A stretch of 9,235 nt of DNA from Intrasporangiaceae bacterium (GTDB lineage Bacteria > Actinomycetota > Actinomycetes > Actinomycetales > Dermatophilaceae). Location: contig JAAYSB010000316.1 in assembly GCA_012518475.1 (NCBI GenBank), positions 1 through 9,235 of the forward strand, in the 5' to 3' direction. The position numbers were made by a program, and so were the translations under genes. Shown here in pieces: positions 1 through 6,338 of the stretch (the first letter of the stretch is position 1; every line of letters begins with the position of its first letter). Under the pieces are notes generated by a model. It searched no databases. It worked only from the letters and a program-made list of their open reading frames with translations, and had not been told where the DNA came from.

Positions 1-28
1 CCACAACCTGGCAATTGCCAGGTTGTGG
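1..28. repeat. Perfect 28-bp palindrome
   Basis: The half-site CCACAACCTGGCAA is followed directly by its exact reverse complement, with no spacer. As RNA it would form a long stem with a strained tip. No T-run follows (the next bases are CACGGCC), so it is not a classical intrinsic terminator. It could be the T-less hairpin terminator of a gene left of the window, or an operator for a dimeric regulator. The window edge cuts off whatever lies upstream, so the repeat could be longer. Confidence 0.75.
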
Positions 29-95
29 CACGGCCTGGTCTGTGGGGCTGCGCCGGTTGTCGGCCGGCGGCGCGGCAGGTGTCGGCGTCGTCGCC

Positions 96-101
96 TAGGC
101 T
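96..101 (+). promoter_or_regulatory. Possible -10 element for tmk
   Basis: TAGGCT fits the actinobacterial TAnnnT -10 pattern and lies 24 bp before the tmk GTG, which would give a leader of roughly 20 nt. No convincing -35 hexamer is visible 16-19 bp upstream, so the call rests on the -10 alone. Confidence 0.3.
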
Positions 102-125
102 CGTCGCTGTGACAGGACTCCAGCG

Positions 126-761
126 GTGATCGGGCTCTTCGTCGCCTTCGAGGGCGGAGACGGCGCAGGCAAGTCGACCCAGGTCGACCTGCTCGCCGAC
201 CGGCTCGGCCAGGAGGGGTATGCGCCGATCCTCACCCGTCAGCCCGGCGGCACCGCGCTGGGCCGCGCGCTGCGGGACCTCGTGCTGCACGGGGACCACA
301 TGAGCGCCCGCGCCGAGGCGCTGATCTTCGCCGCGGACAAGGCCCAGCACGTCGAGGAGCTCATCCGGCCGGCGCTCCTGGCCGGCGAGATCGTCATCAC
401 CGACCGCTACACCGACTCCTCGGTCGCCTATCAGGGTGCGGGCCGGGATCTCGGCGCCCAGGAGGTCCACGACCTGCAGATGTGGGCCGTGCACGACCTC
501 GTCCCCGACGTCACCGTCATCATCGACATCACCGCCGAGGAGGGCCGCCGCCGCCGCGGGGAGGTGCACGACCGGCTGGAGTCCGAGGAGGACACCTTCC
601 ACGAGGCGGTGCGGGAGCACTTCCATGCGCTCGCGGCCGCCGCTCCCGAGCGCTATCTCGTCGTGGACGGCACGACCGACCCGATCGAGATCGGAGCCCA
701 GATCTGGGAGCGGATCGAGCCGCTCCTGCCCGCCCGGCCTGAGCAGGACCCGCTCCTATGA
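126..761 (+). CDS. tmk: Thymidylate kinase (dTMP kinase)
   Basis: Phosphorylates dTMP to dTDP with ATP in the cytoplasm, an essential step of dTTP synthesis. The 211-residue product has the family's usual length. Visible motifs are the P-loop EGGDGAGKST (9-18), the strand motif TRQPGGT (37-43, where many homologues have REPGGT), the substrate-binding DRYTDSSVAYQGAGR (93-107), and an arginine-rich LID segment with RRRRGEVHDRLE (141-152). The GTG start is chosen because AGGA lies 8 bp upstream and the P-loop then falls at the usual distance from the N-terminus. The stop overlaps the holB start as ATGA, so the two genes are probably translationally coupled. Confidence 0.96.
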   Translation: MIGLFVAFEGGDGAGKSTQVDLLADRLGQEGYAPILTRQPGGTALGRALRDLVLHGDHMSARAEALIFAADKAQHVEELIRPALLAGEIVITDRYTDSSVAYQGAGRDLGAQEVHDLQMWAVHDLVPDVTVIIDITAEEGRRRRGEVHDRLESEEDTFHEAVREHFHALAAAAPERYLVVDGTTDPIEIGAQIWERIEPLLPARPEQDPLL

Positions 762-1897
762 CCGTGTGGGACGACATCGTCGGGCAGGGTCCGGCCGTGG
801 CCGAGCTCGACCGCGCCGTCCGGGACCCCGCCGCGATGACCCACGCCTGGCTGATCACCGGGCCCCCCGGGTCGGGACGGTCGAACGCCGCGCGCTCCTT
901 CGCCGCCGCTCTCCAGTGCCCCCAGGGTGGGTGCGGAACCTGTCGTGAGTGTCGAACCTCCCTGGACGGCACGCACGCCGACGTGAGCATGGTGTCCACG
1001 CAGGGGCTCTCGATCAAGGTCGACGTCGTGCGTGAGCTGATACCGGAGGCAGCCCGTCGCCCCTCTGTCGGTCGCTGGCGGGTCATTGTCATCGAGGACG
1101 CGGACCGGATGACCGAACCCGGCGGCGACGCCCTGCTCAAGGCCCTCGAGGAGCCCACCGCGCGGACGGTGTGGATCCTCTGCGCGCCGTCCCCGGAGGA
1201 CGTCCTCGTGACGATCCGGTCGCGAACCCGACCTGTGCGGCTCCGCACGCCCCCTGCGAGTGCTGTGGCCGATCTGCTCGAGCGCCGCGACGGCATCGAC
1301 CGACAGATGGCTCTGTACGCTGCCCGCGCCGCGCAGTCCCATATCGGCCTTGCCAAGCGGCTCGCTCTGGACGACACCGCCCGGACGCGCAGGCATGACG
1401 TCATCACCCTTGCCTCCCGGATCCGCACCGTGGGGGAGGCTGTCAACGCTGCGGCCGCGATCGCGGCGATCGCCGACGAGGAGAAGGCCGCGGCCTCAGC
1501 CGAACGCGACGCCCAGGAACGCCAGAAGCTCCTCGAGACCTTGGGGGCCGATCCCAAGGCCCGGACCCAGCCGCCGCACATCCGCTCACAGATCAAGGCC
1601 CTCGAGGACGACCAGAAGACCCGGGCGCGGCGCTACGCCCGCGACATGGTGGACCGTGCGCTCATCGACTTGCTGTCCGTCTATCGTGACGCCCTCATCC
1701 TGCGAGCCGGCGGCATCTCCGAGCTGGTCAACGCCGATCACATGGGGGTCGTTGAGCAGGTCCGCTCCGCGATGAGCCCCGAGCAGCTCCTACATGCCAT
1801 GGACGCGATCGGGACTGCCCGGGAGCGGATCGCGGGAAACGTCCCGCCACTGCTCGCCCTCGAGGCGATGGCGATCAGCCTCCGACTGCCGGACTGA
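758..1897 (+). CDS. holB: DNA polymerase III subunit delta' (clamp loader)
   Basis: A subunit of the clamp-loader complex that places the beta sliding clamp on primed DNA. The 379-residue product begins with an AAA+ module: Walker A-like GPPGSGRS (35-42, with Arg in place of the usual Lys), a zinc-binding cysteine cluster (C54, C59, C62, C65), Walker B-like VIVIEDADRM (109-118), and ALLKALEEPTARTVWIL (125-141). The SRC motif reads SRT (155-157): the arginine is kept but the Cys is Thr. The C-terminal part holds a long charged, probably coiled-coil or helical stretch rich in E, K, R and Q. An altered Walker A fits delta', which acts structurally and supplies an arginine finger rather than hydrolysing ATP. 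The start overlaps the tmk stop by 4 bp, and the tmk-holB pairing is common in bacteria. Confidence 0.93.
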   Translation: MTVWDDIVGQGPAVAELDRAVRDPAAMTHAWLITGPPGSGRSNAARSFAAALQCPQGGCGTCRECRTSLDGTHADVSMVSTQGLSIKVDVVRELIPEAARRPSVGRWRVIVIEDADRMTEPGGDALLKALEEPTARTVWILCAPSPEDVLVTIRSRTRPVRLRTPPASAVADLLERRDGIDRQMALYAARAAQSHIGLAKRLALDDTARTRRHDVITLASRIRTVGEAVNAAAAIAAIADEEKAAASAERDAQERQKLLETLGADPKARTQPPHIRSQIKALEDDQKTRARRYARDMVDRALIDLLSVYRDALILRAGGISELVNADHMGVVEQVRSAMSPEQLLHAMDAIGTARERIAGNVPPLLALEAMAISLRLPD

Positions 1898-1913
1898 CCA
1901 CGACGACGCAGGC

Positions 1914-1920
1914 GGGGAGG
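1914..1920 (+). promoter_or_regulatory. Strong Shine-Dalgarno that sets the S33 peptidase start
   Basis: GGGGAGG lies 5 nt before the ATG at 1926. This favours 1926 over the downstream ATG at 1974, which has no well-spaced SD. The 1974 ATG does have TAGCGT (1961-1966) 7 nt upstream, the spacing expected for a leaderless transcript, so it remains a possible secondary start. Confidence 0.55.
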
Positions 1921-1925
1921 GGGCC

Positions 1926-3533
1926 ATGAACCGGACAGGTGCGCGAGTGCGCAGGTGGGTTAGCGTCTTCGGCATGCCCACGCATATCCCCTCGTCAGCC
2001 AGCCGGGTCCGCCGAGCCGCCGCCGTCCCCTCCTCTGTCGTGCTCGTGGCGGCACTCGCGAGCGGCTGCTCCGACGTCGCCGACCGGGTCCTCGGACGGA
2101 CGCCGACGCCGACGACGGAGCCGGTCGGGGTCCCGCAGGGCCAGGAGGCACTCGCCAGGTTCTATGAGCAGCAGCTGGACTGGGTCAACTGCGGGCCAGG
2201 GGACTGCGCGGAGCTCGAGGTGCCGCTCGACTATGCGGAGCCCGATGGGGAGACGATCGAGGTCAGCCTCCTGCGGGTGCCCGCCCGCGACAGCCGGGGA
2301 CGGATCGGATCTCTCGTCGTCAATCCCGGCGGACCCGGTGGATCGGGGGTCGACTACGCGGCGGCCGCGGACTTCATCGTCGGTTCGGAGGTGCGGCAGC
2401 GCTATGACATCGTCGGCTTCGACCCGCGCGGAGTCGCCCGCTCGGCGCCGGTCGACTGCGCGAGCGATGAGGAGATGGACCTCCAGCTCGGTTTCATCGA
2501 GGCCCCGGACGGCCTGACGGATGCCGAGCTCGCTGCCGAGTTCGCCCAGGGGTGCGAGACGAATGCGGGAGCGATCGCCGGCCACGTCTCGACGGTCCAC
2601 GCCGCCAAGGACATGGACATCCTCCGCTCGGCCCTCGGCGAGGAGAAGCTCACCTTCCTCGGCAAGTCGTACGGCACCTATCTCGGTGCGGTCTTCGCCG
2701 AGCAGTTCCCCGACAGGGTGGGCCGCTTCGTTCTCGACGGGGCGCTCCCTCCGGACCTGACGAGTGAGGACATCACTGTGGGCCAGGCAGCCGGCTTCGA
2801 GCGGGCCTCGCGTGCGTGGGCGGCCGACTGCATCGACAGCGGGGAGTGCGCCTTCGGTGACGATGTCGACAGCGTCATGGCCGGACTGGCCGAGTTCCTC
2901 GACGGGGTCGAGGAGAGCTCCATCCCGGTCCAAGGCGATGCCCGGGTGAGCGAGCTGGGTGAGGGCGGTGCCTTCTACGGCGTGATCGCGGCGATGTACG
3001 ACCAGGGAATGTGGTCGTTCCTCACCGAAGCCCTGGCCGATGCGGTCGTGCGCAACGACGGGACCGCGTTGCAGGGCCTCGCCAACAGCTATGCCGAGCG
3101 GTCCCCGTCGGGCACCTACTCCGGCAACCTGCTCGAGGCCAACTCGGCCATCAACTGCCTCGACCGACGACTCGACGGTCCGCCCACTGACCTGCGGCAG
3201 CGGGCCGCCGAGGCTGCACCGGTCTGGGGGCCGATCTTCACCGAGGAGGAGGGTGACCTCTGCGAGGAGTGGCCCTTCGACCTCGTCGGTGGTGGCCCGC
3301 GCACGATCGCCGCCGAGGGCAGTGCCCCGATCGTCGTCGTCGGGACGACCCGCGACCCGGCGACCCCCTATGAGTGGTCCGAGCAGCTGGCCGAGCAGCT
3401 GGCCAGTGGTGTCCTGGTCAGTCTCGACGGAGACGGACACACCGCCTATATGCGCAGCAACGGTTGCATCGACGACGCGATCGACGCCTTCTATCTCGAG
3501 GGGACGGTGCCCGAGGACGGGCTCACCTGCTGA
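1926..3533 (+). CDS. Secreted S33-family alpha/beta hydrolase, tripeptidyl aminopeptidase-like
   Basis: Probably removes short peptides from the N-termini of extracellular peptides. With the ATG at 1926 the product has 535 residues (519 from the ATG at 1974). The N-terminus has arginines, a short hydrophobic core (SSVVLVAALASG) and a cysteine at residue 48 followed by SD, which reads as a lipoprotein signal with a slightly non-canonical lipobox (ASGC). Then come the oxyanion-hole loop NPGGPGGSG (133-141), GFDPRGVARS (164-173), the nucleophile elbow GKSYGT (246-251, Ser248), and a C-terminal TAP-like domain with Asp477 in TRDPATP and His505 in GDGHTAY. Catalytic triad assignments follow the S33 family. 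It begins 28 bp after holB on the same strand and is likely co-transcribed. The exact peptide specificity cannot be read from sequence. Confidence 0.88.
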   Translation: MNRTGARVRRWVSVFGMPTHIPSSASRVRRAAAVPSSVVLVAALASGCSDVADRVLGRTPTPTTEPVGVPQGQEALARFYEQQLDWVNCGPGDCAELEVPLDYAEPDGETIEVSLLRVPARDSRGRIGSLVVNPGGPGGSGVDYAAAADFIVGSEVRQRYDIVGFDPRGVARSAPVDCASDEEMDLQLGFIEAPDGLTDAELAAEFAQGCETNAGAIAGHVSTVHAAKDMDILRSALGEEKLTFLGKSYGTYLGAVFAEQFPDRVGRFVLDGALPPDLTSEDITVGQAAGFERASRAWAADCIDSGECAFGDDVDSVMAGLAEFLDGVEESSIPVQGDARVSELGEGGAFYGVIAAMYDQGMWSFLTEALADAVVRNDGTALQGLANSYAERSPSGTYSGNLLEANSAINCLDRRLDGPPTDLRQRAAEAAPVWGPIFTEEEGDLCEEWPFDLVGGGPRTIAAEGSAPIVVVGTTRDPATPYEWSEQLAEQLASGVLVSLDGDGHTAYMRSNGCIDDAIDAFYLEGTVPEDGLTC

Positions 3534-3538
3534 TCCCC

Positions 3539-3562
3539 GGAACCGGTCGGGCCGGATTTTCC
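3539..3562 (+). terminator. Weak hairpin with T-run after the S33 peptidase gene
   Basis: CCGG, a TCGGG loop and CCGG are followed by ATTTT, and GGAA/TTCC flank the core. The stem is short, so this is only a candidate terminator for the tmk-holB-hydrolase transcript. It precedes the tRNA promoter. Confidence 0.3.
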
Positions 3563-3581
3563 CGGTCGGCGACTCACCTCG

Positions 3582-3587
3582 TATAGT
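3582..3587 (+). promoter_or_regulatory. -10 element of the tRNA-Thr promoter
   Basis: TATAGT is close to the TATAAT consensus and stands out in GC-rich surroundings. It lies 11 bp before the mature tRNA 5' end, placing initiation a few bases upstream of the tRNA. No clear -35 is seen; TTTTCC at 3557-3562 is the nearest candidate, with a 19-bp spacer. Confidence 0.55.
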
Positions 3588-3597
3588 GGAGCGTCGC

Positions 3598-3674
3598 GCC
3601 GCCTTAGCTCAGTCGGCCAGAGCGATTCACTCGTAATGAATAGGTCAAGGGTTCGATTCCCTTAGGCGGCTCCA
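3598..3674 (+). tRNA. tRNA-Thr (anticodon CGT)
   Basis: A full cloverleaf can be drawn. The acceptor GCCGCCT (3598-3604) pairs with AGGCGGC (3664-3670). The D stem is GCTC/GAGC. The anticodon stem ATTCA/TGAAT encloses the loop CTCGTAA, with anticodon CGT at 3632-3634 reading ACG. The variable loop is AGGTC, and the T stem AAGGG/CCCTT encloses TTCGATT. The discriminator is T3671 and the CCA end (3672-3674) is encoded. The gene stands alone between the hydrolase gene and a strong hairpin. Confidence 0.97.
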
Positions 3675-3676
3675 CA

Positions 3677-3716
3677 CAGTAGGCCCTCCCCGTCCTCGGA
3701 CGGGGAGGGCCTACTG
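3677..3716. terminator. Strong 18-bp hairpin, probable bidirectional terminator
   Basis: An 18-bp perfect stem (3677-3694 with 3699-3716) closes on a CTCG loop. It starts 3 nt after the tRNA CCA end and finishes 14 bp before the stop of the convergent TauE gene, the position expected of a shared terminator. No U-tract follows in either direction, as often seen in actinobacterial hairpin terminators. Confidence 0.75.
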
Positions 3717-3730
3717 CTGTCTGGGATGGG

Positions 3731-4501
3731 CTAGACGAGGTGTGGCAGGTTCTCGATGGCCATGAACACCCCGATACCGAGCAGGAGCACGGCGAAGGCG
3801 ATGCCGAGCGTGCGCGCGGACAGCCGGGTGGAGAGCCGTGCTCCGAGGAGACTGGCGATCATCGTCACGGCGGTGAAGACCGCGATGAGGCTCCAGTCCA
3901 GGTCGAGTAGCTGACCGGAGCGACCGAGAAGCCCGGCCGCGCTGTTGAGCGCGATGATGAGCAGCGAGGTTCCGACCGCGGCCGGCATCGGGAAGCCGAG
4001 GGCGAGGGCGAGCATCGGGACGAGGATGAACCCGCCGCCGACGCCGAAGAACCCGGTGAGCAGCCCCGCGATCGTCGCGGCGACCACGAGCCGAACCGTC
4101 CGGGGACCGGGGTCGGTCTCCGGCTCTGGCCGATCCGAGGGACGCTTCACTGCCCGGTGGAGCATGAGGGCGCCGACGATGAGGAGAAGCGCACCGAAGC
4201 CCGTGAGCAGCAGCTCGGGCTCGACCCGCTGACCCAGCCCCGAGCCGATCACGGCACCGGCGGCGCCGAGCGCGCCGACGACGAGGCCGCTGCGCACTCG
4301 GACCTGTCCGCGGCGTGCGTGCGGGATCAGGCCCACGAGCGCCGCGACTCCGACGATGACGAGAGAGCCGGCGGTCGCGTCATGCGCCCCCTGGCCGGCC
4401 AGATAGACCAGCGCAGGGACGGTGAGGATCGCTCCGCCGCCGCCGAGGGTGCCGATCGCCAGGCCCGCGAGGGCGGCTGCGATGAAGACCAGGGGGGTCA
4501 C
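3731..4501 (-). CDS. TauE/SafE-family membrane exporter (sulfur oxyanion or sulfonate)
   Basis: A 256-residue integral membrane protein with about eight hydrophobic segments and a hydrophilic loop near residues 116-135. It shows the family's internal duplication: GTLGGGGAILTVPAL (17-31) in the first half and GFFGVGGGFILVPML (150-164) in the second. TauE/SafE proteins move sulfite, sulfonates or related organosulfur anions. The gene is the last of the leftward operon behind the persulfide dioxygenase/rhodanese gene, which suggests export of sulfite or thiosulfate made by that enzyme; this is inference from context. The start is GTG; a stop lies two codons upstream in frame, so it cannot be longer. 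Its SD is poor and inverted repeats fill the 46 bp separating it from the preceding gene. Confidence 0.88.
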   Translation of the reverse strand: MTPLVFIAAALAGLAIGTLGGGGAILTVPALVYLAGQGAHDATAGSLVIVGVAALVGLIPHARRGQVRVRSGLVVGALGAAGAVIGSGLGQRVEPELLLTGFGALLLIVGALMLHRAVKRPSDRPEPETDPGPRTVRLVVAATIAGLLTGFFGVGGGFILVPMLALALGFPMPAAVGTSLLIIALNSAAGLLGRSGQLLDLDWSLIAVFTAVTMIASLLGARLSTRLSARTLGIAFAVLLLGIGVFMAIENLPHLV

Positions 4502-4503
4502 GT

Positions 4504-4548
4504 GGTCTCAGACCTGAATGATTCGGTCTCGAGCTCTGCTCGAGCTCT
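4504..4548 (-). repeat. Direct and inverted repeats between the small Cys/His gene and tauE
   Basis: CTCGAGCTCT occurs twice in an 11-bp period (4528-4537 and 4539-4548). The same bases form a 7-bp hairpin, CTCGAGC-TCT-GCTCGAG (4528-4544). A second element, GGTCT-C-AGACC (4504-4514), sits just before the tauE GTG. They occupy the leader where a tauE ribosome binding site should be, so they may tune or limit tauE translation, or process the operon mRNA. Confidence 0.5.
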
Positions 4549-4727
4549 CAACCGCGGCCGAACAGGCGGGCCAGCGGGTTGGCGGGCTTGGCGGCGGCCC
4601 GCTCCTCGTCGGTGTGGCCGGTGCACCGGTCGGCGCGGGGAACGCCCTTCATGACCTGGTCGACGTGCTGGCCGCAGCCCGCCCAGGTGGTCTTTCCGCA
4701 GATCTTGCAGCTGATGGCACGGCACAT
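4548..4727 (-). CDS. Small Cys/His-rich protein (59 aa), putative zinc-binding, function unknown
   Basis: The predicted product starts MCRAISCKICGKTTWAGCGQ and ends ARLFGRG. It has Cys at 2, 7, 10, 18 and 35 and His at 21 and 38. C7-x2-C10, followed by C18, H21, C35 and H38, resembles a small zinc-knuckle or zinc-ribbon fold. It has no signal peptide or membrane segment, so it is likely cytoplasmic. It looks real: a very good SD (AAGGAG, 7 nt before the ATG), GC-rich third codon positions, and a tight fit between the dioxygenase/rhodanese gene (51 bp gap) and tauE (46 bp gap). I recall similar short proteins in other bacteria but know no established function. Its operon suggests a role in sulfur or thiol stress, perhaps as a persulfide carrier or metal buffer; that is speculation. 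Confidence 0.8.
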   Translation of the reverse strand: MCRAISCKICGKTTWAGCGQHVDQVMKGVPRADRCTGHTDEERAAAKPANPLARLFGRG

Positions 4728-4778
4728 GGTGATTCTCCTTGGGGGTTCGGTACGAGGGGAGTGAGTGGGTGGGGGTTG

Positions 4779-6179
4779 TCAGGCGTTCTCGGTCATCGGC
4801 AGGCCGGCCTCGGCCGCGTTGTCGAAGGAGTCGTCGATCGCGACGACGGGGACGCCCTGAGCGGCGAGGACGGAGGCAGCGATCGAGGCGCGGTATCCGC
4901 CAGCGCAGTGGACCCAGACCTCGCTGCGTGGCACATCCTGGTGCCGGCCGATCAGCTCGTGGAGCGGGATGTTCTGGGCATCCTCGATGTGGTTCTTGTC
5001 GAACTCGCCGGTCCGTCGCACATCGAGCACGTGGACCGGGCGGTGGTGGCGGACCTGGGCCAGGTCGGCGAACGTCGCCCGCTCGAAGCTGCCGAGCTCG
5101 CCGTCGGTCCAGTCCTGCGGGGCCCCGGTCGCCGCCCCGGCCAGCTCGTCGATGCCGATCCGGACGAGCTCGCGCTGGGCCTCGGCCACCTGCTCGGCCG
5201 ACTCGCCGAGGAGCGTCAGCGGGGTGCCCCAGGGAATGAGCCAGCCGAGGTAGGTCGAGAACTGGCCGTCGAGCCCGAAGTTCAGGGTTCCGGTGACGTG
5301 GCCGGCGGCGAACGCGGTGCGCGAGCGCAGGTCGACGACCCACTCGCCGGCGTCGATGTTCCGGGCCACGGTCTCGCGGTCGGCGACCCGGGGTGCCTCG
5401 AGCTCGGGAGCCTCGGGCCCGGACGAGTTCCGCGGTGCCATGTGGACGTAGTAGGCGGGGTACGCCTCGAGTCCGGCGAGGGTCTGCGCCACCCAGTCCT
5501 CCTCGTTCTGGGTCAGGGCGGGGTTCTCACGACGCTCAGTGCCGATCGTCGACTCCGTCGTCCCGTCGCTCGATCCGGCCGAGCAGAACGACCCGAAGCC
5601 GTGCGTCGGCATCACCTGGGTGTGGTCGGGCAGCTCGTCCGCGAGTCGCTGTGCCGAGGCGAACTGGTGGTGGACCAGCGCGTGGGTGTGATCGGGGCCG
5701 AGCAGGTCGGGGCGGCCGGTGGCGCCGAAGAGCAGCGAGCCGCCGGTGAACACGGCCACCGTCTCAGCCTCCCCGGCGCCCTCACCGTCCGGCTCGGGGG
5801 ACTCGAGCACGTAGGACAGGTGTGTGAAGGTGTGCCCGGGGGTGGCGAGAACGCGCACCCGCATGGTCGGCGAGACCTCGATGACATCGCCATCGCGGAT
5901 CTCGTTGCGCTCGAAGGAAACGGGGTCCTCGGCGTTGACGTGGTACTGCGCGCCGGTCAGCTCGGCGAGGGCATGGCCCCCGGTGACGTAGTCGTTGTGG
6001 ATGTGCGTCTCGAAGACGTGCTTGATCTCGACGCTCTCGGTGCGTGCGAGGTCGAGAACTCGGTCGATGTCCCGCTGGGGGTCGACGACGATCGCCACGG
6101 CTCCGTCGTGGGCGAGGTAGGAGCGGTCGCCGAGCGATGCGGTCTCGATCGTGCGGACGGTGATCCGGTGAGCAGTCAT
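4779..6179 (-). CDS. MBL-fold persulfide dioxygenase fused to two rhodanese domains, CstB-like
   Basis: A 466-residue cytoplasmic protein. Residues 1-245 form a metallo-beta-lactamase domain of the ETHE1/persulfide dioxygenase type: HIHND (59-63), TPGHT (113-117), GRPDL (155-159), PTHGFGSFC (191-199) and STIGTERRENPAL (210-222). Residues about 265-360 are a rhodanese-like domain without a catalytic cysteine. Residues about 365-462 are an intact rhodanese domain with active-site loop CAGGYR (C425-R430). This order matches staphylococcal CstB, which oxidises low-molecular-weight persulfides and makes thiosulfate. Oddity: the family motif FTGD, whose Asp is an iron ligand in ETHE1, reads FTGG (144-147). 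The gene has an SD (GAGGA, about 8 nt upstream), is divergent from a CstR-like repressor, and heads an operon with the small Cys/His protein and TauE. Activity on persulfides is inferred from homology and context. Confidence 0.88.
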   Translation of the reverse strand: MTAHRITVRTIETASLGDRSYLAHDGAVAIVVDPQRDIDRVLDLARTESVEIKHVFETHIHNDYVTGGHALAELTGAQYHVNAEDPVSFERNEIRDGDVIEVSPTMRVRVLATPGHTFTHLSYVLESPEPDGEGAGEAETVAVFTGGSLLFGATGRPDLLGPDHTHALVHHQFASAQRLADELPDHTQVMPTHGFGSFCSAGSSDGTTESTIGTERRENPALTQNEEDWVAQTLAGLEAYPAYYVHMAPRNSSGPEAPELEAPRVADRETVARNIDAGEWVVDLRSRTAFAAGHVTGTLNFGLDGQFSTYLGWLIPWGTPLTLLGESAEQVAEAQRELVRIGIDELAGAATGAPQDWTDGELGSFERATFADLAQVRHHRPVHVLDVRRTGEFDKNHIEDAQNIPLHELIGRHQDVPRSEVWVHCAGGYRASIAASVLAAQGVPVVAIDDSFDNAAEAGLPMTENA

Positions 6180-6204
6180 GGCAGTTTCCTCGGGGTGGCA
6201 AGAA

Positions 6205-6220
6205 ATACCCTCCTGGGTAT
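6205..6220. promoter_or_regulatory. CsoR/CstR-type operator 1
   Basis: ATACCC-TCCT-GGGTAT is a perfect 6-4-6 inverted repeat of the TACCCnnnnGGGTA form used by CsoR-superfamily repressors. It covers the predicted start of the leftward dioxygenase/rhodanese transcript, so binding should block that operon. Confidence 0.8.
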
Positions 6221-6224
6221 CATA
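6219..6224 (-). promoter_or_regulatory. -10 element of the leftward sulfur operon
   Basis: On the minus strand this reads TATGAT, one base from consensus. It overlaps the edge of operator 1 and would start transcription near 6212, giving a leader of about 33 nt with the SD. No good -35 hexamer is visible 17 bp upstream. Confidence 0.5.
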
Positions 6225-6228
6225 TCGC

Positions 6229-6258
6229 TTGCAACTCTAGTACCCCCCTGGGTATTCT
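6229..6258 (+). promoter_or_regulatory. Promoter of the CstR-like repressor gene
   Basis: TTGCAA (6229-6234), an 18-bp spacer and TATTCT (6253-6258) make a reasonable sigma-70-type promoter. Its spacer and -10 contain operator 2, which fits autorepression. Confidence 0.5.
6240..6255. promoter_or_regulatory. CsoR/CstR-type operator 2
   Basis: GTACCC-CCCT-GGGTAT carries a 5-4-5 inverted repeat (TACCC/GGGTA, 6241-6254). It matches operator 1 at most positions and overlaps the rightward promoter. Confidence 0.75.
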
Positions 6259-6275
6259 CGTCAAGTCGTCGGCGC

Positions 6276-6291
6276 ATACCCCGATAGGTAT
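6276..6291. promoter_or_regulatory. CsoR/CstR-type operator 3
   Basis: ATACC-CCGATA-GGTAT is an inverted repeat that extends to 7 bp per arm (GCATACC/GGTATGC, 6274-6293). It lies downstream of the rightward promoter, in the leader of the repressor gene. Confidence 0.65.
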
Positions 6292-6338
6292 GCTGTCGTC
6301 AGCATCCGTTCCGCTCACAGACTTCTCCAGGAGCCACC

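Noticed and set aside
529..1596. 355-codon leftward open frame opposite tmk/holB
   Set aside because: Crosses the ends of two well-supported genes on the other strand and is Arg/Ser-rich, as expected of a shadow frame.
1995..3440. 481-codon leftward open frame opposite the S33 hydrolase
   Set aside because: Antisense shadow; no recognisable domain, low-complexity Arg/Gly/Asp composition.
3598..3674. tRNA-Thr 3' end as a phage or island attachment site
   Set aside because: No integrase, and no duplicated tRNA 3' end elsewhere in the window.
4498..5343. 281-codon leftward open frame across the small Cys/His gene
   Set aside because: Arg/Pro-rich out-of-frame reading. The correct frame here gives the rhodanese C-terminus and the 59-residue protein with its own SD.
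4518..6287. 589-codon rightward open frame opposite the dioxygenase/rhodanese gene
   Set aside because: It is the antisense shadow of a GC-rich coding sequence. The opposite strand has clear MBL and rhodanese motifs, and this frame has none.
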